Below are positions 11,098 through 22,129 of a stretch of DNA of 64,000 bases, one piece after another. The position numbers and the translations under genes were made by a program. Origin of the DNA: Hirsutella rhossiliensis (taxonomy: Eukaryota > Ascomycota > Sordariomycetes > Hypocreales > Ophiocordycipitaceae); the NCBI RefSeq assembly GCF_020360975.1, contig NW_025408671.1:4898001-4962000 (forward strand), given 5' to 3'. The notes beneath the pieces were generated by a model that searched no databases, was not told the DNA's origin, and saw only the letters and a program-made list of their open reading frames with translations. The stretch's first letter is position 1; each line of letters opens with the position of its first letter.

Positions 11098-12819
11098 TAA
11101 TATCTAAATCATAGGATATTATATATATATACTTTTAGACTATAGTATAATAAGTAATTACGTTTTATTTAAAGTTATTAATCGTTACTAACTTATATAG
11201 AGAAATAAGAAAGATTTATATAAACTTATAAATATTAAAGGAAAAGCTTTTAACTATAATAATAGAATATTAATATAGAGATTAATTACCTTAATATTAA
11301 TATCTAAGGCTATAATAAATAAGTTAACTTTAATATTATAGATATTAAAGAATATAACCTTATATTAAGACTTTTATAGCTATAAAAAAGTAACTTACTA
11401 ATTAACTAGAAAACTAGCTAGCTATATTAAAATAAAGATATAAGTTTCTAAGACTAATAGATTTAAAAGAAAGTAAAGTTTTATAATAATTTAGCTATTA
11501 AATAAAATAAAAAGGATAACTATTTAAGTAAATTATTATAAGCTTTAGTAATATAAACGAAAATAATAACTAAACTAGCGGATATAATAAAATCGACTAA
11601 TAAAACCTATATACTAACTAATATAGCTATATAACTTAGTATTTAATATAAATAGAATAAAGGATATAATATAAAGATCTAAAGAGTTATTACTACTTTA
11701 AGAAAAGACCTTAAATAAATTAATAAAGAGCTTAAGTTAAGAGAAACTAGCTCTTAAAAGAAAGAAAAAAGCCTATAAAATAAAATAAAGAATATCCTTT
11801 AAGAATACTAGAAATATAATAAACTCTTTAAGGAAGAACTTAAAATAGGGTTACCTAAATATAGCTAATAAGACTATAAAATTTATCTTAAGGATAGAAT
11901 AACGCTAACGTTTTATAAGATCTATAATATAAATAAAAAGTAACTATAAACGCTATACGACTACCTTAATAAGAATCTATAAAAGGGATATATATAAATA
12001 TTAATATCTAAAGTAAGCTACCTAGTTATATTTATTTTAAAGAAAAATAGTAAACTATAATTAGTTATTAACTATAGACGCTTAAATAATATTATAATAA
12101 AGGACTAAATACTATTACTATTTATATTAGAACTACGAAATCGATTATATAGTAAAAAATAGTTTATAGCCTTTAACCTTAAAGGCGCTTATAACTTAAT
12201 ATATATAAAAAGGGATATAAATAGATAATAGCCTTTAAAACGAAATTTAGACTATTTAAATATCTAGTAATACTCTTTAAACTTATAAATATACTAGCTA
12301 CCTTTTAATAGATAATTAATAATATCCTACGCAAATACTTAGATATCTTTATAGTAGTATACTTAGATAATATCTTAATTTTCTTAGATACCTTAGAAGA
12401 ATATAAGTAATATATCTATAAGGTACTCTATATACTTTAAAATATAAAGTTACTAGTTAAACTAAAGAAAAGTAAGTTCTATATATAAAAAGTAGACTTC
12501 CTTAGATATATAATCTTACTAAGAGAGATATAAATATAATAAGATAAGATTAACTTAGTTAAAGAATAGCTAACGCTAAAGAACGTTAAAGATATATAAA
12601 GTTTCCTAGGATTTATAAATTACTATTAATAATTTATTAAAGATTTTAGAAAGATTATAGTACTACTATATAACTTAATAAAGAAGGAAAAAGAATTTAT
12701 ATAAGACGATAAAGCTAATAAAGCTTTTAAATATATTAAAACTATAATTATATAAGAACTAGTCTTAACTACCTTTAATTTAAAATAATAAATCGAACTT
12801 AAAACTAATATATTAAACT
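11098..12819 (+). pseudogene. Gypsy-1 copy 1 protease and reverse transcriptase, RIP-inactivated
   Basis: The protease motif is at 11131-11160, reading LLDYSIISNY where Gypsy proteases have a LLDCGA-type active site; the Cys, Gly and Ala codons changed by RIP. RT follows: VINYRRLNN at about 12064-12090, FNLKGAYNLI near 12175 and VVYLDNILIF at about 12352-12382. The second catalytic Asp of the YLDD box is now Asn, because GATGAT became GATAAT, a RIP change at TpG. The RT connection and start of RNase H follow until 12805. A 14-bp sequence (12806-12819) is then duplicated at 26227-26240, because a LINE inserted here. The element continues at 26241. Confidence 0.82.
12806..12819. repeat. 14-bp target site duplication of the LINE (left)
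   Basis: taatatattaaact here recurs at 26227-26240. Gypsy-1 copy 2 carries the undivided sequence on its minus strand near 39440-39460. A target duplication of 10-20 bp and a 3' tail of TAA repeats are typical of non-LTR retrotransposition. Confidence 0.82.
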
Positions 12820-13079
12820 AAAAAAAAAAATTTCTTCTTATAAAACTAATATATACCTATAGTAAGTACGTATCGTAACTAAAATACTAACTAATACTAG
12901 GAATTAATTTAGTAGTATTAATTACCCTTAGTAATAATACTATACTAAGGCTAAGAGGTAAGTAAATATAGTAGCGGCTATTAATATACTAGGCTCGATT
13001 AAAGTATATAGCGTAAAAAGACGCTACTTAAATTTATATACCTTAATAGGGCGAGTTAATAAACTTAAAGTAGTAATAT

Positions 13080-14300
13080 AATACCGGCTTAAGCGCTAAG
13101 CGACCTTATAGAAAAAGTAGTATATAATAAACTTATAGGCTTTATCCTAAGTATATAGTTTAATAGGGTATAGGCAATAGTCGAACGGCTCTTTAAGGTA
13201 AAAAGCCGCGCTAATAGCGCGTTATCGGCGGTGCTTTATATAAACGAGAGCTTTAAGACGATAATCTAAAAAGCAATTAAGGAGGTAGTTAAGGAAGAAC
13301 TCCGCCTAGGTATCGCTTTAGGCCTAGGGGGCCCTAAGTAAACCTAGGCCGCGGTTATAGCTAAGACTAAGGGACTAACTTAATATAAAGCTATAGTAAA
13401 ATAGGTCCTACTACGCTATAAATATAAGATTATCGTAGTCTTTACTAAGGCACCGCCTAAAATCCTAAGCCGCGAACCGAAGGATATAATAAAGGTAGTA
13501 AATAAGCCCTAAAAGCTATAAGCGCTATAGCGGCGAGGCGCCTTTAAAGTAGAGATATCGCGGTTATATTTAATACCGCGGCGAGAGCCTATTAAAGGGA
13601 CTAAGGCTAGGTTAAGGCTATATTTAGACTAAAGGCTATAATTACCCGCTATATATATATAGTAGTCGCTAAGAATATCCTTTTAAAGGTAGCGATAGTA
13701 AATAAGGAGCGATTACTTTATAAGATTATAAAGGTAAATAAAGTTAAGGTCTTTTAGGCCTAAGTACTACGCCCTTAATCTAAGATATCGATAGCGACGA
13801 CTATACTTATTAAGGTTAGTAGCCTAAAGGAGGCTAATAAGCTCTATAACCTAGGCTTAGTCTTTAAAGTATAAATCTTTTAATATAAACCTTATAATAA
13901 GTCGGTCTAACTATAGAGGTATTATAATTACTATAAGTATAGCTATATTACTAAACGGTATATAGCTATATTACTAGACGGTATATATCGATATAACTCT
14001 ATAGTTAATATAAGAGTATAGTATATAATAAAGGCAAGGATAAATATAAAGCTAAGAAGGGCGAAATCCCTTATAACTATATTTTATATTAAGGGGACTA
14101 CTTATTATAGACCTAGACTTACCTTATAGTAAATAAAGCCTAGGAAAAAGTAAGGGAAAACTACCTACGATAACTTTAATAGTTCGTAAATACTTAGATA
14201 TACGCTAAGTAATAAGTACTTCCTACTATTAAAACCTAGGGCGTTCTTAAATTAACCGCGGTCAAAAAAGTAAGGACTAAGTAGACCGCGCTAAGATAAG
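13080..14300 (+). pseudogene. LINE ORF1 (Gag-like, zinc knuckle), RIP-inactivated
   Basis: The + frame reads through RIP stops and shows a nucleocapsid-type knuckle at about 13915-13960: CYN-Y-Y-K-Y-S-Y-I-T-K-R, where the second Cys, Gly and His codons have become Tyr, Ser and Tyr by CpA/TpG change. Such a knuckle is expected near the C-terminus of ORF1 proteins of Tad1/I-type LINEs, which bind the element's RNA. A 23-bp tandem duplication at 13939-13984 falls in this place and would shift the frame. The start codon is lost. Confidence 0.65.
13939..13984. repeat. 23-bp tandem duplication in LINE ORF1
   Basis: Units 13939-13961 and 13962-13984 (atagctatattactaracggtat in outline) differ at one base. 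The length is not a multiple of three, so the duplication changes frame right after the zinc knuckle. Confidence 0.7.
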
Positions 14301-14599
14301 AGGTTAAGCTTAAGATACCCGCTAGCTAGTAAGGCTAAGGAGGCCGAACTAAGTATAAACGATATTTATAAGTATAATAGATAGAAAAGTACTAAGAGAT
14401 AGAGCGCCTCCCTCCTTATATAGATAACCCCTTTTACCTTAACCCTACCTATATATAACTAAAAGTACTATTCTAGAATATATAAAAGAGATATAAGCTA
14501 GCTTAGTTAGCGCTTTACTACTAAGCTAGCTTTAACCTAATAGTACTATAAGAAGTAAAAGCTACTTTAAGAGGCGGCCCCCCCCCCCCTTAAAGCGGC

Positions 14600-17500
14600 G
14601 CCTTATAGCTTAGTCTATAAGGAGGGGAGGTACGCGCTATATATATATAAAAGGCTTAGGCTAAGGACTTAGTAGCCCTAGTCTAAACTAGACTAAAGCG
14701 AGGTAATTTTTAGGGATAGTACTAAACTATAAGCGATTTACTTACTACTAAGGGCTATAAGGGCTAGAGCGTTATATAACCTAAGTATAATCGAACTAAA
14801 GTACCTTATAGTAATAGTAAGGGACTTTAATATTTATTACTTACTTTAGGACGGATATAATAAAACCTTAGATAGCGTAATATAACTTATATAAGAGGCA
14901 ATAAGATTACGACTTAAACTTACTACCTTAAGAAGGGAGTATATAAGATTTTTCTATAGCTAAAGGGATAGTACTATCGACCTAGCTTAGGTAACGTTAA
15001 AGACTAGGATATAGTATACTAGGCCCGACCTAGACCTAACTAAGTTAGACTATATCCCTTAGACTATTATATTATAGGTTAATACCTAAGCCTTAGTACT
15101 TAAACTAGCCTTAAGGTAGAAAGAAGCAAAAGTAAAGCTAGTTAAAGCTAAGACTACGTCCTAGCTAGGACTATACTAGCTAACGCTCTAAACGCCTAAA
15201 GATATCGACTAAGACCTAGACTACGTTTTTACTACTTTAGTATAGATCGTAATAGCTATAGTTTTATACTAAGGGTAAGTATTACTTAAGGGTAATATAT
15301 AGTTTACCCTAGAGGTAGAGAGGGTAACGAGGGAGGCTAAGAGGGTAAGGAGGAAGTATAAGCGGGAAAGGAGTAGGGTAAACTAAGAAGACCTATATAA
15401 GGCGTTTATAGCTTAGAAGTAGACTATCTATAAGGCGAGGAGGGCCTACTAGCGCGAGTTCTTAAAGGAATTTAGCGCCGATAATACTAAGCTTTAAAAT
15501 ATAAAAAGGTAGGCTAGACTTTATAATAAGCTACTACTAAAACCGACTTATATCCTACCGCTAGTTAAAGAAGGTAAGGACCGACTAATAGAAACCTTTA
15601 AAAGGAAGGCCTAGATATTAGCCGCTAAGTTCTTCTTAGTAAAGGCTAGTATAACTTAAGGGCTACCTTAGCCTATAGCCGAGGCGACCCTTATAGTTAA
15701 CTAATAGATCTAGCTAGTAAACGTTATAGTAGCGCTAAGTAAGATAGTAAGCTAGAAAGCGGTAGGTCTAAACGGCGTCCCCTTAAGGTTTATTAAGAAG
15801 TATAGACTAGCCTTAGTCTAGCGACTAGCTATAATCTTTAACGCCTATACTTAACTCTTATATTTCCTAGAATAGTTTTATAGCGTAAACGTAGTAGTAA
15901 TTTAAAAGCTAAGTAAAAGGCTAGAAGCTTACTATATAGTAAGGGGATAGAAACTAATTTCCCTCCTACTTATAGTAAGGAAAGTACTTAAGTAGATACT
16001 AGCTTAAAAGATCGCGGGAGCTATAAAGGCGAACGGTATCCTACTAAATAGATAAATAAAGAATAAAAGGGAGCGCTCTATAAAAGCGGCGATCTTACTA
16101 GTAATAGAACTAATATACGCGACCTAGGCTTAAAGAGGCATCGTATTATTCTTATAGCTAAATATTAAGGGTATATTTAATATAGTTAACTATAATAAGC
16201 TTATAAGGGAACTAAAGCTTTAGGGATACCTTAGATAGCTTATAAGCTTAAAATAAAGCTTTATAAGCAATAGAAGATCGACCCTTTACTTTAATAAGAG
16301 GACTTTAAAGCTAACTTAAGTACTAATAAGAGTCCCTTAAGGCTCCCTCCTATCCCCGATCTTATTTCTATACTATATAACCCCCTTATATAAGAAGCTT
16401 AGTATAATATATAGTATTTATACTATTAGCTTCGTTAACGATATAAATATAGTTAGTATTAGACCTAATAAGGCTATAATAGTAGTATACTTAAAGGAGG
16501 CTTAGAAGGTATACGTAGAGTAGGCGGCTAAGTTCGCGGTTATTTTTAAACTATTAAAGAGCGAGTTAATATACTTTATATAAAGGAGATAAGCGATAAT
16601 AACGCTAGTCCGCTTTAGGACTAACGTAGTAATACCGGTCTAAGAGGCCCGCCTACTAAGGGTTTAGGTATACTAGAAACTACGCTAAAAGGTATACCTA
16701 AAATAGCTCTAAGCGAAGATAAAGCGCTAGACTATAGCCCTAACTAGGCTCGCGTTATCTATATAGGGCTATACCCTACTACGCGCTAAGGAAGTCTATA
16801 GTAAGGTAATCCGGTCCTTAATCTCCTACGCTATAGTTATATTCTATAAGATAACGCCTATAAAAGGGAAACTACGCGGGATCGCGCGGGACCTAGTATA
16901 GGACTAGTTAGCTTACCTTTAAGTAGTAACGGGCGCTTACTACGTAACCTTAGTTTACTAAGTAGAAGTAGAGGCATAGGTGCCCTTAATCGACCTCTAC
17001 TTAAACTAAAGAATAATAGATACCCTTTAAAGGTTAAAGGATTTAGGGCTCTTAAGCTAAATTCGATATATATTTAATATAGTTATAGGTATACTTAAGA
17101 GGAAGCGATATTAAAGAGTAAGTAGGCCTCTAGCGGTGCTATTACTTAGTAGGCCCTCCTTTATAAAGGAGATAAGGGGGGTCTAGAGCTAGATAGGATC
17201 GGACGACCTCTTAGATAAAGCTAAGTCGCTTAAAAAGCTAAATAAGGAATAGGCCGCTTAATAAAATACTAAGGAAGACGCAATCTAATAATACTAAACT
17301 ACCTTCTACCTCGCTAACTTCCTACTATAGTTCGATAAAGCGATAATACTAGACCGTTACGAGGGCCTCCCTAAGTATATTAATATAGTAATTACTTAGA
17401 TATATATAGGAAAGATCGGGCTTAATAACTTCCTCTTTAACTAATAGGTCCTTAGTATAGTCTTATTAATATATACTTATAGATAAAAATAAAATACTAT

Positions 17501-17900
17501 CTATTACGCGATAATCGACTATCTATTAATAAAGGAGGTAAGGGAGTCTCTTTTAATATAGGCCTAGGATATAGGTAACGTAAGAGTAAGCCTTTAAAGG
17601 AAAAAGATAGTAGCGCTACTAGCGTAATAGTTCCTCCGCTTAGGTAGGCTCTACTAGTTCGACCTAGCTTAGAGGCTATATATAGATATACCGGATAATA
17701 GGGCTAGGGTTATATTAAAGATAGAGCGGCCCTAACTAAGACTACCTTAGCTAACTACCTCCTTTATTAAAGCGATCTAAGAAAGGGAGAAGACTTATAA
17801 TAATAAGTCTATAGTATCGACCGAACTAAACTTAAAATAAGCGTAAACCTCGCTACTTAAACTATAAACTAAATAAAACTAATATAACTTAACTAAGCTA
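14600..17900 (+). pseudogene. LINE ORF2: endonuclease-reverse transcriptase, RIP-inactivated
   Basis: The apurinic-type endonuclease is visible at 14821-14860, where GDFNIYYLL stands for the family's GDFNxHHxxW, and at about 14951-14990 (RDSTIDLA). RT follows with NGVPLRFIKK near 15770, LNIKGIFNIVNYNK near 16160, the VP-stop-GSLLSPILFLYY block at about 16329-16375 (a GVPQGSPLSPxLF type motif with Gln lost) and FVNDINI at about 16428-16450. The last is the FxDD catalytic box with its first Asp turned to Asn by a TpG change. A downstream part of about 1 kb would hold RNase H and a C-terminal knuckle, but I could not assign motifs there with confidence. The enzyme would nick the target and copy its own RNA there. 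Confidence 0.8.
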
Positions 17901-18302
17901 GCCTTAATAGCTATAAAATAAGACCTACTACTAAAAGACTATAACTAAATAAGACTTAACCTAAAACTAAACTAAGATAGAGCTAATAACTAGCCCTTAA
18001 ACTATAACCTTAGCTTAACTTATTAGTAGTAACGTTTACCTTATTATTATAGCGGGAATAATAAGACCCCTTTAAGGTAGTATATAAGGTATAGGAGGGA
18101 GTAACCTAAGACTTATAAGGAGTATAAGGACTACTACTACTATAAGAAGCTTAATAATAACTAGCTAGGCCTAACCTTAAACCTAAACTAAAGCTAGTTT
18201 AGACGGCTAGCTTATAAGATAAAGTAACGACTAGGGTCTATACTAAGGTAGGACTTATACCGGCGGCGGCGTAGAGGCGTTTACTATAGCTTATACTATA
18301 AC
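17900..18302 (+). other. LINE sequence after ORF2, before Copia-2
   Basis: RIP-type sequence with many TAA/TAG triplets (former CAA/CAG). It continues at 24303 after Copia-2 is removed. I recognise no domain. Confidence 0.5.
18298..18302. repeat. Target site duplication of Copia-2 (left)
   Basis: ataac directly before the 5' LTR recurs at 24298-24302 directly after the 3' LTR. Confidence 0.92.
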
Positions 18303-18503
18303 TGTAGGAATGTATCTATCTAGTGGTGTGACCAACCATGGTTGGCACGTGACCCGTACGGTCACGTGTGCGGCTGAGGGCAGCGTGCCCCCTTTCTCCA
18401 CGCTGGCCTCTGCCTCCTTAGATAGAGAATCAAGACGAATACAACATCACAGGCTAACCCTAGTACCGTCTCATTGCAGCAGCTGCCGCAGGTGCCTACC
18501 ACA
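18303..18503 (+). repeat. 5' LTR of Copia-2
   Basis: 201 bp, starting tgtaggaatg and ending cctaccaca. It contains a perfect 14-bp palindrome (18332-18345) followed directly by a 23-bp near-palindrome with a CACGTG at each end (18346-18368). The U3/R/U5 borders cannot be placed by eye. Confidence 0.93.
18332..18368. promoter_or_regulatory. Palindrome cluster with two CACGTG boxes in the Copia-2 LTR
   Basis: ccaaccatggttgg is a perfect palindrome. The next 23 bases run from one CACGTG to another with arms cacgtgacc and ggtcacgtg. CACGTG is the core site of bHLH regulators in fungi, so a role as promoter element of the LTR is plausible but inferred. The copy in the 3' LTR is at 24125-24161. 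Confidence 0.5.
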
Positions 18504-18948
18504 CTGATCAGTGACCGGCCCACGCCCGTCACAGACAGCTAAGTAGAAGAGACAAATTCCTCAACCTTCGAAGGTGCTATAGTCCGCGTCACTTTACTGT
18601 GGCCCTGAGTAGCGCTCAGAAGAAGGTTATTTGTGCTAAGAACAAGGAATCTCCCGCTGGTTTGCCCAGCCGCGCGAGAGTCCTTCCAACTGTTGATTAC
18701 GATCGCCCGCTAGTTTGCCTAGCCGTGAGCACCGGAATCGACAGGCGACCACATCGCAAACAACTAGTAAGAACGTTCGACCCTTGACGTTAAGTAGCAA
18801 GATCCCCGTCAGTTCAGTCTGGCCGCGAACGACCTACTTAGTACGCGACGCTCGACCTCCTATTAGCGACAACTCGTATACGAAGAGACCAATACGAACC
18901 CCACATCGTCTCATTCATTTGATCACGATAGCCCCGACCGCCCGAGCT
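18504..18948 (+). other. Copia-2 leader
   Basis: Untranslated leader between the 5' LTR and the preferred Gag start. The first bases (ctgatcagtgaccgg) do not look like the complement of a tRNA 3' end, and I could not identify the primer. The Gag frame is open upstream to an ATG at 18715, so a longer N-terminus is possible. I chose 18949 because recognisable Gag-like sequence begins there. Confidence 0.5.
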
Positions 18949-20659
18949 ATGTCCCCAGAAGCCCAGCTCGAAGAAATATGCGACCAGATGCAGGCACTAG
19001 ACATCCAAGCATCCGCATTCCGACAAATTAATATCGACCTTTGGGACAACGATATCACACACGACGAAAAGGACAAGATCGCAGTAACGACATATGTGGC
19101 AAAGTTCATATTCATCGTTCAATCTGGCAGTGATCAAGGATACGACCTCCTTGGTTACTTCCAACAGCATTTTGAAGAATGGACCGAAGACACATGGGAC
19201 CGCGCCCCGAATGAATACAAGAGAGCCCTCAGGAAACTACTAAGGAAAAGAGGTATCTACACAGGTTCACAAAGGGGAAATTCGCAACACAATTTCTCAT
19301 ATTACAAACTATCGAGAACCCACAAACCTGGCCAGAGCAGGAGTTTACGGAGATGGTGTTTGATGAGAGGACTGCTGCCTTCAGGAGGCAGACAGCATTA
19401 CTAGGATCAAATGCTTCCACTAATCCCCATCCGTCTCAACCTCCTTCACCATCAGTTACGCCCTTAGCAGCACCTCATCAAGGTCTTAACGAACCACAAC
19501 CTATTAAGACCCTAACGAGCCCTCCTAACGCACCTACTCCTGCTCCGACTATCCAAGATAAACCTGCTCCGACCTCTCTTACTATTCATCCGACTTCCTA
19601 CCGCTTCCAGAACCCCGATCTCGTCCAACCCGTCACCAACCCCATCCCCGAACACTTATCCGGCCCTGCAACCTTTGGAGAATACATGAAACTCCCCCCG
19701 GATAACATCCCGAACGCTATCGTCGATAGCGACATCCAGCAGAAGTTTATGAAGACCTGGAACAAAGATCGGAACTACACAGGAGAGCCGTACGATCTCC
19801 TTGATGATAAGCTCCGCCTCTTCTTAAGCAACTGCTCTCATATCCAAGTGAAACCGTCACAATTTCACGCACTCTTTCCCCGGATCCTTGATGGAAGAGC
19901 CCAAAGATTCTATCTTGATAAGATCACATGGGCTACGACGTTCCGACAAGCGTATGATATCTTCAAACAACACTTTGACACGGAAGTCAACCATGTCCAC
20001 TACCATACTGACTGGACAACAATAACCTTTAACTCCATCCGTGCCCAAGATGCTTCGAAGACCCCACGAAGTGCTTCAAACCCTCTTTGATAAGCTTCAG
20101 CTCTGCCAACGAGCCCTTGGCAGGAGTACGGAGGAGACCTTCTACTGCGTACAACGCTTATGAAAGCATGCCGTGGAGTACCCGAACTCCAATACGCTCT
20201 TTTCAAACCCGCCGATAACGTCGAGCACCTTCTTGCAGATCTTCGTGCATCCGTTGAAACCCATCTTGCCCTCATAACAACTTCTCAATTTCCCTTGACT
20301 TTGCTGGATCATTCGATCATAACGATCCACGCCATCAGTACTACCTCGACCGTCGATACAATAACAACCGCTCTCGAGGCAGATACGGATATTCAGGTCA
20401 ACGACCCAGCCGCGGATACGGACAAAGCTACAACCGTGGAAACTACCGGCCTCAAAGCCGTAGTAACTACAATCCTAGCTACAATAACCGCAACTGGACA
20501 AAGAAGTGTTTTGTTTGTGGACAAGAAGGCTGTTGGTCAACTAAACACTCTACGGATGAACGACAAAAGGCCAAGGACCAACATATCACTCAATGCCACT
20601 TCATAGGTGTACAACTCACGGACATCGGAGGCTATATTCTAGACTACGAAGGTCATGAG
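18949..20659 (+). pseudogene. Copia-2 Gag with zinc knuckle, frameshifted
   Basis: The frame starts MSPEAQLEEICDQMQ and continues to about 19245, where it shifts into the frame that holds FTEMVFDERTAAFRRQ. A Pro/Thr-rich linker then leads to a central domain (AIVDSDIQQKFMKTWNKDRN). Further one-base-type shifts occur at about 20060, 20150 and 20290. The C-terminus has an Arg/Gly/Tyr/Asn-rich tract followed at about 20504-20550 by a knuckle, CFVCGQEGCWSTKH, a C-x2-C-x4-C-x4-H arrangement seen in fungal Copia Gags. It would form the particle and bind RNA. With four frame changes the full protein cannot be made from this copy as written. Confidence 0.82.
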
Positions 20660-21090
20660 ATGAGCAGCTTTGATGACACTGAAGATACATGGGAAGAACA
20701 TGACAATAGCACCAACGATCACCCGGAACAATGGCAAGCAAGCCAAATGCTCTGTCAACAGGCATTCAATCATTTGATCACAGGAGAAGACGTCTATCAG
20801 ACGGATCAAACCGTTGTTCCAGCCTCGCAATTTATTATTGAAGATCGCTATTCAAGGGATAGATTCCAAGGTATCATGATCGACACAGGTGCAGCAACAT
20901 TCTCCACAGCAGGATATTCTCAGTACATCGCCCTACAACGAGAAGATCCTTCTGTAGCTCTCGACAGCTCTACATCCGGCCAGGCCTCCATCAAATTTGG
21001 CAACGGCGACACGATTAACTCCTTGGCACAGTTGCCTAAAACACCCTCGGAAGGATCACGTTCCACATCCTTCAAACCCCAACTCCCTTT
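20660..21090 (+). pseudogene. Copia-2 protease domain, frameshifted
   Basis: The frame runs on from the knuckle. At about 20873-20905 it shows GIMIDTGAATFSTAG, the active-site Asp motif of retroviral-type aspartic proteases in a Copia context, followed by IKFGNGD. At about 21015 the frame shifts, and the continuing frame contains an in-frame TAA at about 21032. The protease would cut the polyprotein inside the particle. The active-site residues are intact, but the domain is not joined to integrase in one frame. Confidence 0.8.
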
Positions 21091-22060
21091 TTGCTCTGCC
21101 TTGCTGATATGGATCGACTTGGTATCTATTTCAATAACATCACAGATACCATCAATTGTAGTAATCATTGTACTAATCGCCCTACCAGCATCCCAGTCAT
21201 CCGCAAATGGGGACATCCCTGGTTCTTCCTTACGAAAGATGAAGAGTCTATCTCGTTTCTTACGGAAACAGAGATTCGTACACTTCACCGACGCTTTGGA
21301 CACCCAGCAGTCCCTAGGCTCCATCACCTCTTGAAGCAAGCCGGGCACAGTGACGTCTCGATAGACACATTAGAGACTATCTCTAAGTTCTGTCACCACT
21401 GTCAAATGCACTCACAAGCCCCACGCCGCTTCAAGTTCACCCTTAACGATGATCAAGAATTCAACTACGAAATCATCGTTGATGTGATGCACCTAGGAAC
21501 ACCACAACGCCCTGTTCTACACGTTGTGGACTCAGCTACTGCTTTCCAAGGAGCCAGATTTTTACCGTCAATGTCAGCTAAAGATACCCCGACGCGCCTT
21601 TAACATCCTCCATGCTGAGATTGGCCACACCACTTCCGCCGAAACAGTCCTTCAAATGGCTGTTAAAGCAATCAATGATACGGCAGGACCTGACGGTCTT
21701 GTGCCTACGTTGCTTGTTTTCGGCGCATACCCTCGCGTATCTACAGACTCGCCCCTTCCGCTTCCACCCTCAAAAGATCGGAAGCTATGCAGAAAGCGAT
21801 GAAAATGCTCCGCCAACTCTCGGCAGAAAGACGAGTTAAGGATGCCCTCCATGCACGCAACGGCCCGAGCACGACAGAAGTGCTATCCCTCCCGCTGCAA
21901 AGTGAAGTTCGCGTTTGGAGAGAAAGACGGTTGGCAAGGACCCTTCAAGATTGCATCGATTGATAGCCATAACATCACCATTGACACAGTCAACGGCCCC
22001 AAGTCTTTCGATCGACCCTTGTACAACCGTATCTGCGTGATGATACCACTCTTTCCGACC
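21091..22060 (+). pseudogene. Copia-2 integrase with deleted catalytic core
   Basis: The N-terminal HHCC zinc domain is complete: LHRRFGHPAVPRLHHLL, then CHHCQMH (about 21280-21420). The core begins with IIVDVMHLG (first catalytic Asp, near 21478) and VVDSATAFQGARF. After SMSAKDT the sequence jumps at about 21585 to RRAFNILHAEIGH, which belongs to the end of the core. Roughly 80-100 residues normally lie between these segments, including the second Asp and the catalytic Glu, and they are absent. The C-terminal part (AINDTAGPDGLVPTLLVFGA, then a chromo/SH3-like tail GWQGPFKIASID) is present with shifts near 21765 and 21930. This integrase cannot join DNA, so this copy must have used an enzyme from elsewhere unless the deletion is an assembly error. 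Confidence 0.8.
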
Positions 22061-22129
22061 CTACACACGACACAGACCCTCAGGCATTCGTTCAGATCTT
22101 AATGAACAACCGGCTCAAGACCCCGTTAA

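Noticed and set aside
18310..18507. Open frame of 65 codons in the Copia-2 5' LTR, repeated in the 3' LTR
   Set aside because: It lies wholly within the LTR, has no domain, and the two copies exist only because the LTR is repeated.
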